From positions 1 through 64,000 of the forward strand of contig JAMKCH010051614.1 in NCBI GenBank assembly GCA_023653785.1: a stretch of DNA of 64,000 bases. Direction: 5' to 3'. This document shows positions 10,933-23,389 of this stretch, piece after piece (position 1 is the first letter of the stretch; every line of letters begins with the position of its first letter). The notes under the pieces were generated by a model. That model ran no database searches. It saw only the letters and a program-made list of their open reading frames with translations, and was not told the origin of the DNA. The DNA comes from Ophioderma brevispina. Taxonomy: Eukaryota; Echinodermata; Ophiuroidea; Amphilepidida; Ophiodermatidae. The position numbers and the translations under genes were made by a program.

Positions 10933-12727
10933 AGAGGAGCGACAGATATCATCTATAGGTGTTAGGTTTGAAAGGTGTCCTTCGCTTTCCTAGCGGTTGA
11001 CCGTAAGGATGACCGGAGTGCATCTATCTGTCTGAACGCGCTGACATCTAGCCATATTGACGTCACCTCTGAGCAGGGGGTTAGGACATGCCATCCTAAC
11101 AGCAACAGTGAGTTTAAATCAGCATCAACATATCCAGCGCAACCGTAGGAGGCAGTTTCGACAATCGTTTCCTAGAGGTCTCTACATACGTACATGTACA
11201 TTATATGGCTGACGATAACATTGGACTGGACCTCTAGTTACGAATTAATCCTATTCAGATGAGCATGAAAATAAGGAATCATGAGCACTTATATCCTCAG
11301 TGATTGTGACTTTCATTGGCCTTTGGTCACAACTGTGAAATGTACTTACATGATCTTGAGAAACCCCAGGCAAACAGGGCGCACTTTTATACTCTGTTGC
11401 CGAGGATTATGCGAAAAAATACTATGTTATTTTAGAAGTTCAACAAGTTTTTCAACCGACTTTTGTTAGTTTCCATTTTTGCCACTATGAAACAACATCC
11501 GGCAGGTCGGCACTGAGGTCAGTTGAAGCTGGGATTCTAAATAAATTGGGATAGCAAGTAGAAGTATACTGTATGAAATCAGTAGCTCATCGATCGCTGG
11601 TCGTACGTGGCACTGTGTTATTCACACTACATCATCCTCGGTCAATATGTAATACTGCATGAATTAGGACTTGCATCGAAATTACCTCTGGTGGCGCTAT
11701 CATTTCAAAATCGTCTATGGGCATTATATAATTTTGTACACAGTTTTATCCGCCTGAGTATGTTTACAAAATTTGGTCGCACGTGTATGACCTTTCACCT
11801 GTGTCATGTCACTTGGTCATCCGTTTTGGACTTAGTGAAATTATTGTCAGAACTCTGAAAAGTGCATCAAATTTGCTCTTTGTATTCAAGTAGTGCTACT
11901 CCTGTCAAATGAAAATAAATAGTAAAATGTCAACGAATTAAACATGTTGCTGTGCAATCCTATGTCTGTCCTGTTATGTCTGAGGGTTTGTACTGAGCAA
12001 AGCTGAAGACACACATTTGATGGGTGTACTGGTTACCGTGGTAGAATGAAAAAGAAGATCAACCTACGAGGGCATCACCAATTTTAACTCTAGAGCCCAC
12101 CACTCAAAGAGGAAAAATGGACAATTTTAATCATTTTATGCAAATGTTGACAATTTTAGGCATAACATTATAAAATATGTCAAATTTTCGTCAAATAACA
12201 CCCACCACTAAAAATGTGCTAGCTACAACCCTGTTTGCTAAACATGGAATCATTTAGAGAATCATTAAGTTCAATAATCATAATTGTTTCTACATTACTG
12301 CAGGACTCGAGGGCCAGCAAAATATGTCAGGTTAATAAAAGATAAGGCCACTCAAGTCATGCTTAGCAGGACTGTGGTAGTAGGGTGCTCTTATGTGTAT
12401 CGGACAAAGTATATCTCTGGTCAAGAATCTAAATGACCGTTCTATGTTATTGGAAATTACACTGTTTTGCAGCGGGGTTAATCCTATTCCTAACCCCGAT
12501 GGATTTTTAAGTCAATACTTTATTCCAAAATTATTCATGACACTGTATTACTAAGATTTATTTTTAAGAGTTGATTCTGTAAAGTCACTGGGACGGAGGG
12601 TGCCATTGAAAATACAGGTAAGCATTCCATAAATAAATGTATGGAAATCCCAAATGCTAAGATATTGCCTCTTCCTATACATTTGAGAATAAAAATCCCA
12701 ATTCCATCTCCATTTTGTTCCTCGGAA
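10933..12727. other. No gene seen
   Basis: Short unsupported frames only. No recognisable domain or repeat boundary was found. Confidence 0.5.
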
Positions 12728-12754
12728 AGAATTTTGTATTGTGCCACCACCCTA

Positions 12755-14207
12755 TTAAAGGAATAAGCAGCGATTTGCTGATCAGAAACATAAAAAAAAT
12801 CATCAAAATTTGTATTTTGGTATTTTTGTTACTAGCATAGATGTACTAACATAACCTGCAAGTGGTTCACTTGAAATCGTGTGTATTAAAGACAAGGCAG
12901 TATCTGATCCTGTAATTTCTATATGTTAGGCATGTATTATGCCGTGTAGTTCCTCTTACGTTACACGGGTCCTTTTATATGAAAGTGTAACGTGTACACG
13001 CTTCCCATCCATGGAATAGCCATCATAAAGATTCATTTCCTGTACCCCACAATACAGAAACACAGTTTGTTTTGTCACATAATTTTCACTCAAAGAAATA
13101 AGTTTGGTACTATTTAATACAGAAATAAAGAACATTCTAAATTGTTGACCTACTTTGCGTTGTTAGTTCACTAACCTCTCTTAATATCCCATGGGTAAAT
13201 AGGGAGCCTTCAGAAATCATTTTGGAGTTAAAGGGTCATGAGAGTAATTAGTTTTCAATATGCACAGTCAATATACAAACTGGCAAAAAAAAAACCCCTC
13301 AGCTCTTTACCTGTGTTAAAACTTGCCATTGGGTAATCTATATTAGATATACATGTATAAGGCACATAATTCGAGGTAAATGCATTTTTGCAAACTCAGA
13401 CAAAGATATTGCATACTTGGACACAATGAACCCTGATCAATGAACAAGTAACTATCAATTATATTCATATTGGGGCAGCAAAACCATCAGTGAGTCTAAA
13501 CTTAGTTTAATTTTTGCAGTACATTTTTTTTTCTTTTCAGAATCAGACATTTAACCTGGCCTTTTTTTACCACTATGTGTACACGTCTACCACATTTTCC
13601 TTATGTTACACGGGCCTTGAGGTCGGGTCACGGTAAAACCGTGTTAATTACGTTTACATGCCTACTATATGTGCATATCAAAATTCCAACTTGCGATCAA
13701 AAAAGACTGTGAATATCCCAGATTTATAAGCGTAAAGTTGTGCACCATGACCTGAACAGTTTGACCTAAAACACAAATATTATTGGTCTTTGTTTATTCT
13801 GTAATGTTGTGAAACATAAATCAGCTGTTTAGTGTAGATTTTGAGATATGCCATCCCCATGTCCCTGTATGGCTATTCGGTATGACAAATTTCCTCAAAT
13901 ACTTCATTTTTCACTATTGGTGTTTTTGTTCCTACAATTTGCGCACCCACTTTATCTGCTCCCAGACCCAGTTGAATTTAGCAGCCTTTTTTTAATTGAT
14001 GGAATAAAGTACAGTATCACATGCACTTTATTCCGTCAAGGCTGCTGAATTCAACTGGGAGCAGATAAAGTGGGTGTGCAAATTGTGGCTACCCCATTTG
14101 AAGTAGTAATATGGAAATATTGTACATGCTTATCCTTGATTTATGTCATAAGCTAAAAAATGCATTTTTTTTATTCTCTCGCATTATCGCTGCTTATATC
14201 CCTTTAA
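12755..14207. mobile_element. 1.45-kb TTAA-flanked non-autonomous DNA transposon
   Basis: TTAA at 12755-12758 and 14204-14207 bracket 1445 bp. The left terminus AGGAATAAGCAGCGAT and the reverse complement of the right terminus (AGGGATATAAGCAGCGAT) form terminal inverted repeats; both are followed inward by A-rich runs. The flanking DNA rejoins into a dispersed repeat, so the boundaries are secure. No transposase frame. It contains a foldback MITE at 13934-14086. Confidence 0.75.
13934..14086. mobile_element. Foldback MITE nested in the TTAA element
   Basis: Arms ACAATTTGCGCACCCACTTT / ATCTGCTCCCA and the reverse-complement pair (TGGGAGCAGATAAAGTGGGT / GTGCAAATTGT) give a ~153-bp near-perfect hairpin, with a second inner stem around GGAATAAAGT / ACTTTATTCC. 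Its sequence is unrelated to the hairpin at 3040. Confidence 0.72.
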
Positions 14208-14950
14208 TTCAGCAACCTCAACAGAATAAATTGCATGTTGAAGATGTGGTTGCAGAATGAATTCATCCCAATCAGGTTCAATTATGTAAACAATATCTTC
14301 AATACAGCAAGAACAATTATAATTGTATTCTTTAATTCTGGGACATAGCGTACGCAGAGAGCTTGATACAAGCGCTCATGCATGCATGCATTCAACTTAC
14401 GCACGACTACGCCCTGCATTAAACGCACTACATTGCCGTTGTCAAGCATGTCAAGGGCATTGGAACATATACGCTTCCGAGGTAAGGATCGATACGCACA
14501 TAGGCGGTGTTTTGGTCGTTCGTGTCCCAGAATTAATGAATACGATTAAATGAAACATTTTTGACATGATCATGATATAATGCATGGCCATGGCATGGGC
14601 ATGGCTGGAGCCTGGAAATTAACCCTACCTGAAACTCATGAAAGTATGCTTCTTTAGCACATTGAATGGAGAATCTCTTTCAGTAGATTTTGTTCCCTTA
14701 TTCTGGAAAAGCAATGAAGTTCAAAGCAAATTTAACTGCTGACAATTGCTTCTTGCTGACCCAAAAAATGCAGAAATGCTGGGAATGCTAAATACAGCCC
14801 GTTTCCTCAATGCTGCCATCATTATTACAGCTTAAATGCACCAGGTGGGGCTGGACCGTAGAGCTATAATATAAACTAAGACGGCAAACGCCCGTGTTAT
14901 ATTGATAGGCAATGGTACATGATGCAATGTTGGCCTTTTAATTAAATATT

Positions 14951-15903
14951 CGTGCTCCAGACCTGGGGATTACTTATTTCATTCACTAAAATTAAAACAA
15001 TATTATTTTAACCAGGAAAAGCTTTGTCCCCACATGAAAGGGGTGCACATTATTTAGAAAAATGAATAAAATGTCAACTCAATTTACTTCTCGAATATCA
15101 GTGACCAATGGATAGACATAACATCAACATACTCAAGCGAACAATGGGGCTAATGATACTCAATAATCGGCCCGGTACACACTTCACATTCTTTTACATC
15201 TGGTCCATTGTTATTGTGCATGCAGTTGAACAGATTTCGAATGATATGTCCTTGCGGCATTGGCGCGAGTTCTTTCCTCGTTCGCGATAAAAGAAATCTT
15301 GAGATTCTACTGTGTGTTTCATTAACTTTGACCATATGATTAATAATTTTTTTTCGAAAAGAAAATGTAAAGGGACAAAATTAATGAAAGAAAAGCCCAT
15401 GGCAAGGGCTGACCTAATTTGTGCATAACCTAAATCCGCAAGTTATTGTCTTTAAAACCATGAAAAACCCTATTTCTATTCAATTTACCAAGAAAGGCAA
15501 TGGTATTCAGCGACCTAAATTTTAAAAAATCATGAGCGAGGTGAGTATGTTGCCCTTTAAGTTATGAACAGATACTAGAGCTCAATACGGGGAAGTCATA
15601 ACACCTGATATACCTTGAAATCTTTTCAACATTGTGGGCAGTAACAATGGACCTGCATACCCTGTTGAGAAAAGATCTGAAGTGTTTTTAGGTTGATTGT
15701 TGAATACCATTAGCTCTATTGTTCGCTTGAGTTTACGTGTATATATTGGTCACTGACATTCTGGAAGTAAATTGAGTTGACAATTTATTCATTTTTCTAA
15801 ATAATGTGCAGTCTTTTCATTTGGGGATACAGCTTTTCCTGGTTTACATAATATTTAAACAATTTTAGTGAAGGAAGTAAGTGATCCCCAGCGCTGTAGC
15901 ACG
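14951..15903. mobile_element. ~0.95-kb element with ~220-bp terminal inverted repeats
   Basis: The left arm (about 14951-15175) and right arm (about 15690-15903) are inverted copies: both carry AACCAGGAAAAGCT, GCACATTATTTAGAAAAATG, GTCAACTCAATTTACTTC, CAGTGACCAAT and CTCAAGCGAACAAT. The outer ends read CGTGCTCCAGACCTGGGG and, reverse-complemented, CGTGCTACAGCGCTGGGG. The internal ~500 bp have no credible coding frame. Long TIRs suggest a foldback or Mutator-like non-autonomous element; no target-site duplication was identified. Confidence 0.68.
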
Positions 15904-16618
15904 AAAAGATCGTTAAATCGCGAACGTATCATGGCCTATGAATAGGCCAGCAACGTAACTGATTTCTCTCACACCTCGCGCGCCATCCTGCTTGTTGCAC
16001 AACCAGCCGCGCGTCGTCGCTGTTACTGCACAAGCACACGCACCTACAAATCTGTGCGTCACACGTGATGTTATCAGTGTTGCATTTCCCCAGTGTTCCA
16101 TTGTCTGATCGGCCGATTTTTCTGCAATAATTATGCGAAAACCAATCGATGGAAGAAACCATGCCTTTAAAAAGATTCATGCATTCCTAATGCACAAAAG
16201 TCTCCTGATGACCCCTGTTAATTTTGCTTAGGAAAAGAGAGATTTGAGTCCGAGTGATAGCATGTGGCATCAGTTGTTATTGTTGTTTTCACTCGCTAAG
16301 TGTGACGAACGTAAAATACCGCGTGTCCCAAAAATATGCATAAGGATTTTCCAAATACGACAATACGTAAACCAAATATGGTGGTGCCCAAAACTATGAT
16401 AATGAAGTGCGTATGCTCATTATAATACTTTTGGTCACCTCGAATTTGGTTATGCCGTTTATGGAGAATCCGCTTGTCTATCTTATATAAGTCGTTGGGC
16501 TGGACACAACTTGTTTGATTTGGGCATTGGAAATTTCAAACGGTAGTTTGTGTAACGTACTGCTACATTTGCATTGCCACTGGCAGTCTTGGTCCCATGA
16601 CATTGCAAAATCATCTCT
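15904..16618. other. No gene seen
   Basis: A slightly GC-richer start (15900-16100, with CGCGCGCC) then AT-rich DNA. No supported feature. Confidence 0.45.
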
Positions 16619-16978
16619 CAAAGGTCCAATCGCTGATAAGCCTTATTCCCAGGGACCCCAGATTTTACCGGAAGTAGTCAAAATTTTGGTATCAGAAGCA
16701 AGCTGCTATTTTTTCTCATTTACCCTGTGAAATCTTAAATTACGGCTAAAGGATGTTTGGTTTGGATGTTATGAACAAAAGTATGCCCCATTTTGGTAGA
16801 CCAATATTAGTTTTACACAGTACTCTGTCTATGGGGATTACAAAATTACGTTTTTAGCTCTCTTCAAAGCGGATTGAAACATCGGCGTGAAACTTTACAG
16901 ATGGGGGTTTTGGGGTGGAGGCCATTATATCAAGATGAAAAATAAATCGGGCATCACCCTTTAAACCTTTTGTTCAAA
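16619..16978 (+). mobile_element. TTAA-type MITE, copy 1 of a direct pair
   Basis: Contains CAAAGGTCCAATCGCTGATA, GGAAGTAGTCAAAATTTTGG, AAACTTTACAGATGGGGGTT and ends CACCCTTTAAAC. It is homologous in the same orientation to 17787-18080. A more diverged relative is at 42584-42730. Confidence 0.65.
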
Positions 16979-17001
16979 AAATCTCAATAGCATGACAATG
17001 T

Positions 17002-17790
17002 TTAAACTGGCACATTTTCACAAAATGTGATGCGATCTGGGAAAACCCGCCACATGGTGAAAAATTTATATTTTGAGTTTTGACTCTCATTGCAAAGTTT
17101 GAAATATAAAGTTTCCATAACTTTTTACGTCTTTCTTCTATGATACACATATCAAAAGTTATGCCTTATAAAATCTGACAAAAAATAAAGTACAACATAA
17201 CAGATTTTAAGTTATTTTCTTTATTTTTTCAAAATTGTCCTACGCGACATGCGACAGGTTTTCCCAGATCACATCACAAATATGAAATTTCTTCAATTTG
17301 CTCTCAAATAATAGTGTAGGCCATTGGAAAAATAGAGATACATTTTGGACATAAAAATAAAACAGATTTAAAAGAACGTTAATAAAAGGTTAGACATCCC
17401 AGTATTAAATTTGTAGGTTAACTTTAAGTTTTTCCTAACTTTAATCAACAAATGTGTATATTACATGAATATCATAGACTCGTACTCATTGATATTAAAA
17501 CCACAAAGGTCACAAACCAGTCAAACAGGGTGCATGCCCTGGGAAACATGCATACGGCATGCGTTTTCTTGTGTTAAACGCCATTTCCGTCGTCTGCTGA
17601 ATTAATGTCGCCGGCGACATTAATCATAAAATCGTTCTGTTTACCCATGCATAAGGACGCTGATTTGGTCTTAGTCATTTCAGGTGAGGGCTAATGTATG
17701 TAAAAGCTTAATTTACAACCATGCAAAAATATTGATTTTGAAAACTCCTGAGGGCGCACTATTTTTTTTAATGTGCCAGTGTCTCTTTAA
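17002..17790. mobile_element. TTAA-flanked DNA element, interrupted by a nested insertion
   Basis: The right terminus AAATGTGCCAGTGTCTCT before TTAA (17787-17790) and the left terminus ACTGGCACATTTTCAC after TTAA (17002-17005) match the TIRs of the 522-bp element at 30816-31337. Much of the interior (17282-17786) matches that element in inverted orientation, including CAACAAATGTGTATATTACA and GTCGTCTGCTGAATTAATGT. The left end has lost a few terminal bases. It is interrupted by a 251-bp element at 17027-17277. Confidence 0.75.
17027..17277. mobile_element. 251-bp MITE with GTGATGYGATC termini and 4-bp TSD
   Basis: Begins GTGATGCGATCTGGGAAAAC and ends GGTTTTCCCAGATCACATCA plus C, giving long TIRs. 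It is flanked by AAAT (17023-17026 and 17278-17281). The host element reads through the site in its other copy (31290-31320), confirming the insertion. A second element with the same termini and nearly the same size is at 42115-42363. Confidence 0.78.
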
Positions 17791-18080
17791 AGGCCATGGT
17801 CCAATTGCTAACAGCCTCATCCTCAGAACCCCAGATTTTGCCGGAAGTGGCCAACATTTTGGTATTAGAAGAAAACTACTATTTTTCTCATATACCTGTG
17901 AAATCTTAGGGCTAGATAATGTTTGGTATGGAAGTTAGAGCAAAAATGTACTGTACTCCATTTTGGTCGACTGATCAAAACGGATTGAAATATCGGCACA
18001 AAACTTTACAGATGGGTTTTAGAGTGAAGGCCATTCAATCAAGATGAAAACTTTATATAAATCAGGCCACCCCCTTTAAC
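17787..18080 (+). mobile_element. TTAA-type MITE, copy 2 of a direct pair
   Basis: Begins TTAAAGGCCATGGTCCAATT, contains GGAAGTGGCCAACATTTTGG and AAACTTTACAGATGGGTTTT, and ends CCACCCCCTTTAAC. Its left TTAA is also the right TTAA of the element ending at 17790, so the two sit end to end on one shared TTAA. Confidence 0.65.
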
Positions 18081-18451
18081 ATAAGTTATTCAAAATTGCC
18101 GGGTTAAGGAAACTCTGCTGAAAAATAGTATAATTTCCATTAAGAGTCATTTAGATATAGCCTTTTGGTCAAGTCCTATGTACGTAAGAGCCCCCCTTCT
18201 TCCTTTGAGTCTATGAAAAAGACTATCACTCAGGTCGTACCGTATGTTGATGCCAATTTGAATTTCCCCGGGAATTTTTGTTGTTGTTCCGATGGCGTGT
18301 TCTATTCCCTTCAAAATCAGGAGGTATGTGAAATTTTTTAATGTTCCTCTTGGCCCTGTGTGGGCTTATGTTACATCGCAGGTGGGAGGGCGGGCGGGCG
18401 GGCAGCAAAATCTTTGATCCTCTCTACAGTCTAAACAATTACTCAATGAAC
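18081..18451. other. No gene seen
   Basis: Nothing supported except a short GGGCGGGCGGGCGGG tract near 18387-18402, possibly G-quadruplex forming. Confidence 0.5.
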
Positions 18452-18985
18452 TTCTAACTTGGCGCAGTGATAGAACATGAAGAAGTCATGTGCTGTATAC
18501 TTTTTGGACTGATTATGAATTTTAATGAGCTCATTTACATATTTTGAAGAAAAAGCATTAATCCACATTTACGGGCTCCAAAGTGCTTTAAAGCAATAGA
18601 AATGCAGGAGTTTTAGGGGATTCGCAACTCTACCCCCACCGGGACGTTTACCCTAGACCCCATCCATTGCCCCTCGGTTGCACAAGTGCTCCCTCACAGA
18701 ATCTCCCTTTTTTTGAATTCCAATGTTGGCATCTGTGCACTCTCTGAATTTCTAACATGGCATGTGAGGTTTATGTGCTCTATACTTTTGGATAGGGCAT
18801 GAATATTCATGAGCTCATTTACATGTTTTACAGAAAATTTATTAATCCACTCTACATACTTATAGTCAATTAATTTCTACACATGGCATGGTGATGGAAC
18901 ATGACAATGTGCACTACTTTTTGGACAGGTTATGAATATTAATGAGCTCAGTTGCATATTTTCAATAAAATGTGATTAAACCACA
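18452..18985 (+). repeat. Three diverged ~105-115-bp repeat units
   Basis: Units at about 18452-18566, 18751-18850 and 18874-18985 each read, in order, TTCTAAC/TACACA, GGCRYRGTGA, ATGTGCTGTATACTTTTTGG or close variants, ATGAATATTAATGAGCTCA, ACATATTTT and ATTAATCCAC. Spacing is uneven (about 300 then 123 bp), so this is a decayed local duplication and not a regular satellite. Confidence 0.65.
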
Positions 18986-20768
18986 GTTGTGGGGGCCATC
19001 TTAATTATGCACTGCATATTTTTTTTAATATGCTTCAGGTGCTGTCATTTCCTTGAAGGATTCAAAGAAATGAAAGCCCCCTATAGAGGATTCATATATC
19101 GAGGGTTGACAATCAGAAGGATGTAACTCAGCACTGAAGGAATATTAAATGCTTTTGAGAAATGTGATGTTTAATATTTTCTACTAAGCAAATCTATTCA
19201 TTACTCAAAATGTAAACATCTCATAAAGCTCATATATACATACCTGCCAACACTGAGAACCCAAAAATCATGTGTCACAAACACTTCATCATGAAAGCCC
19301 TTATGGATGGTGCCTATGTCTGATCCACTTTTTAAGTGTCTATGACAGAGAGAACCAGGTGATATGGGAAAATGTCGGAACATGAAGGTTGGCCAAATCG
19401 ATCCATTTTTTGTTGGATAAGTGTACTTGATGAAATATTATCACAGGCAAAGTTAGCCTGATCTAACCACCCCTGGTACTGAGATATACATACCCCCCAT
19501 TTAGAGGCCCCTGAGACACAATTAGTGACGGTAAAATGTAGAAAATGGCCATATTACATTAGCAACTAAATCTTTATTTTGCAGTTCAAGCACTATGGTT
19601 TATTTTGTTGTCATGTGAGCCCATGGTTTTCATTTTAAATAGCTTTGTTTAATATTATGGATTGGTAAATCCACGAATTCAGAGGGGGCTTTTCGGATGG
19701 TGCCCCCTTAAATTCCTGTAAATGCCCAAAAATGCAGTTTTTCAATCAATTTTACAAAAATATCATCGTTTCAATTCTTATTTTTTGTAGTAGCACTAAG
19801 GGTATCATTCCTTCTACCAAAATTAATATCGTTTCTTGGGCGATGTAAACGTGTTTTTAAAAAATAGTGTTTTTTCTAGAGAGTATTTTACCTTAATTTC
19901 ATCCCTAAAAAAATGACACCTATCTGTATAATACTAGTATCTTGGGTTTGCAAATAATATTCAAGTACCAAATATTTTGTTTGAATGTTTCTTAAAAGGT
20001 TGAGCTACCGCAGGCCCCCCCCCCCCCCCCCCCCCCGCTTCAGGGATTTTTCTCCAGTTCTAAAACCCCCTTGTTTTGGTGCCAAATTATTTAATATCAA
20101 TTTTTTTTTTTGTCATGAATGTCCGATGCTTTTCTTCCAAAACAAACAAATCCACCCCGGTAAAAGGTAAGAGACAGGGGGTGATCCCAAAGTGATGGGA
20201 TGGGGGTGGCAACCCCCCCCCCCTTTCGGGATGCAGTAACCACATGCCTGCACACACGGAAAATCACATACACACCTGTTTTGGTACCAATAGTGCTATG
20301 GTCCTCCTCTTTCCATTGATCCAACATGAGTCTGAACCTACCTAGCATTACGTCAGAACGACATCCTAACGATTTCGCATGTCAGCAAACCGCCAATTTC
20401 CATAGACACACCTAGGGGAAAATTCCCTTTTTGCCAAAACGGTTTGAAATCAGATTTTAATGCTGTTTTTGACTCTATTTTATGGGAAATGATTAGCTAT
20501 CTATAATGAGAGCATTTAAGAGTGCTATTAATAAGGTGTGAGGTTCGGCAAAATACAAAATATCTTTTCCACCCTATATCAGTATTTTCTACTTTCCTTC
20601 AAGCGTATGACGTCATAATGGTGATGTGGTACTTATTTTGGTACCACATGGAAAGCAGAAACGCTAAAGCTATCCTTTGATACCAAACAAAAATCACAGG
20701 TGGGGGGTGTTAACCCCCTCCCCCTCGGAGTTTTGTTTACAAAAAAAAAATGGCTCAGGTAGACAGGG
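18986..20768. other. No gene seen; poly-C tract at 20013-20037
   Basis: A C homopolymer of about 23 bases follows GAGCTACCGCAGG. Other short G or C runs lie at 20210-20222 and 20700-20730. Open frames here are short and low-complexity. Confidence 0.5.
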
Positions 20769-21127
20769 TTAAAGTGGCATTTTTGATCCACCAGCCTCGT
20801 CCCCCCACTTACCTCCGAAAAGTTGAGAATTTTTATATCTCCTGAACCGTCGGCTAAGTATAGTATGGGTGCCCAATCTTACGTTCAAATTCATGGTCTC
20901 TGCTCACCATGCAAGGAATTTCGCGATTTTGTATTTTCTGTCCAATAAACGGACAGAATTAATTACTACTGTGCATTGGTCTAATGTAGATTGTGATATG
21001 AACATTTGCTCATACACCAAGGTATGAGATCAGAATCAACTGAAATTTTTGGGATAAAGCTTTTCCTGCATATATCTAGCTAAACATAAACAAACAGAAG
21101 GGGTTAGAATCACGAAATGACCTTTAA
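20769..21127 (+). mobile_element. TTAA-flanked MITE (351 bp), copy 1
   Basis: TTAA at 20769-20772 and 21124-21127. Termini AGTGGCATTTTTGATCCACC and, inverted, AGGTCATTTCGTGATTCTAA. The interior holds a palindromic TTTCTGTCCRTAAACGGACA motif. The whole element is homologous, inverted, to 51112-51447. Confidence 0.75.
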
Positions 21128-23384
21128 GTAACGTACACAAAAAGGTGTTTCTTCTGATATCTTTTAACTAACCAAGTAGATTATTTCATTAGTTTTACTT
21201 CTACATCCTTTATATCCCCCTGGCTTGAAAAGAGAGGGGGATATTGGTGCGGCACGCATGTCCGTATGTAGGTGTGTTGTATGTAAGTGTATATGTGTGG
21301 TGTTCCAGTTTGGTTAGCCTTTCTAACCAAGGTTAGTTTTTGTTTTTTTCAGGTCTCCTTCGAAAACTTGAAGTCCGATTGAACCCAGAACTTGGGTTAA
21401 GGTGTAATAGGGTTCTTTCATATGTGCATGATGTCAAAGGTCATGGACAAAGTTCATCTGAGGTCATGTTTCCAGACGGCCCATCTTGTCAGGGGATGAC
21501 GCAAGTTTCTTGCCTGTAGTTTTTAATAAAATACAGCGCTCCCTGAAATGCATAATGCTGTCTGCCACTGCAGTGTATGGATGGGGTCAAGTCACATGGA
21601 TCATCTAATATCAATCTTTGTCCTTGCAGTTTGTTATTGGGTCAAAGGTCATAATGGTCCTCAGAGGTCAAACTGTGTACACCCCATGAGTGTACAACTC
21701 ATAATGATTCTTGGGCCAGTGGTTCTTCAGACCCAGTATGGAAGTTCATTGATCACCTGTGTGAAGAGTATGAGTGCAATAAGTGAAGGGTTAACATTAC
21801 CACCAAAACACAGACACACTAATACCAAGTAATCCCATGTGGCCACTCTTACTTGCACCAGACAAACACAAAAAGTAATTACATGGTCTTTTTTTTTCCT
21901 TCAGGCAAGATACAATTAACCACCTTTCAGATGTGCACTGTGCATTGCCTTTCAATCTTGTTGCACCCCACATGGTCTTTGGGTCAGTGATTTTGGCTTA
22001 CAAGTTGGGGTAATTATAGGATGATCATTTGGAGACAGAAACCATTTAGAATGTCAAAGAATGCCGTTACATTCAGTTCTGTGACCTTTAAATCCCATCC
22101 TGTGTCTGGCCGTCTTCAATCTTGGTCTTGATCTTTCGGACCCTGATTGTGAACATAGCATTTGATTTAAGGTAGTAAAAACAGGATTTCAAGAACACCT
22201 CTTTTAAATCAGTCACATGTGTTTTTGCCCCAATTACTGTATTCCCCCATATTATCTTTGAGCCACTGGCTCTTATAAATGACCAAATTTGGCTGCACCC
22301 CATATCATTGGGCGCCTAGTCTTTTGACCAAATTTGTCTGCAACCAGGGCCAACCATCTTTTTTTTATTTTTATATTAACTTCTTTTGCCTGCCGCAACA
22401 AAATCAGTGATCAACACTGTTCTTCAATGCCCAGGGGTCGAAACATATACATTAAAATAGACATCATACAAAGCAAATAATACAACAAATATAAATATAA
22501 AATATACATTTTAAAAACTTGCCTACCATAAAGATAACGATAGTGGCCAATTACGTCAACCAGACTGCTGACCAGGGCCATGAAAGTGGACAGGCCAGGA
22601 GCAGCCATCCAACAACTGGAGCAGGGATGGGTGAAAAATAGATAACCATCAAAACCTACAGCAGCACAAGGGTTGCCCTCCACCCAATTACATCCCCCCC
22701 GCCCCGGTTGGAGGAGCTCCCCCTTGCAACCACATGCAACCGCCTAGCGTGGCAGAAAAATCGGCATAGCCCCTAAAACAATAAATCAGTATAAAAAGTA
22801 GATACCGGCAACCTAATCACTGACCTGTTATGATTAATACAAATAACAGTACTAGCCTACACAAATTAACAGTGTAATGATATTGCACTAGAGAACCAGG
22901 ATAATGATATTATTAGTACACAGTGCTTTGAGCGGCAAGATTTGTTGGTAAGGGAGATTTTTGGCAAAATCGGATTGGAGATTTTTAAAAAAGGAAAAAG
23001 CACACCCGTCACGCATATTTCCTCCTTTTGGCCTAAACACATTCGATTACAAAGAGGAATAACCAGATTACCACGGTTACCAGCTCTGGTCAATGGTTGT
23101 GACTAATAATCACTTTATGACCTATATTAGCAATGGTGAAGGGAGGGAATTAGTCAGGCTTTTGTATACAAAAATATTGAGCTGTTTATGCGCGACGACA
23201 GCCTGAGTTTTTCCATTTAATAGTGTTTGATCATTACTCGTTGGTACCTACGAGGAAGACACAGATTATTTTTGTTGCCGGCTGTGTTTTGTACGACGTC
23301 AATTTAAATAGGAAGTTGTGTATTGGCCATTTCCCCACACACTACAGTAGTGCAAAGGGGGAATTATGAAACTTGTATAACAAG
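21128..23384. other. No gene seen; small hairpin and scattered AGGTCA
   Basis: A short hairpin TATCCCCCTGGC...GAGAGGGGGATA lies at about 21212-21242. AGGTCA/AAGGTCA words recur around 21430-21470 and 21645-21675. A CCCCCCCGCCCC tract lies near 22695. No supported gene. Confidence 0.5.
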
Positions 23385-23389
23385 TTAAG

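Larger units (their letters stand above)
12728..14270 (+). repeat. Dispersed repeat copy split by a TTAA transposon
   Basis: The left part (12728-12754, ATTTTGTATTGTGCCACCAC, CCTA) and right part (14208-14270, GCAACCTCAACAGAATAAAT, TGCATGTTGAAG, TGGTTGCAGAATGAATTCAT) join into the same repeat that is uninterrupted at 33305-33400. This independently proves the insertion between them. Confidence 0.65.
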
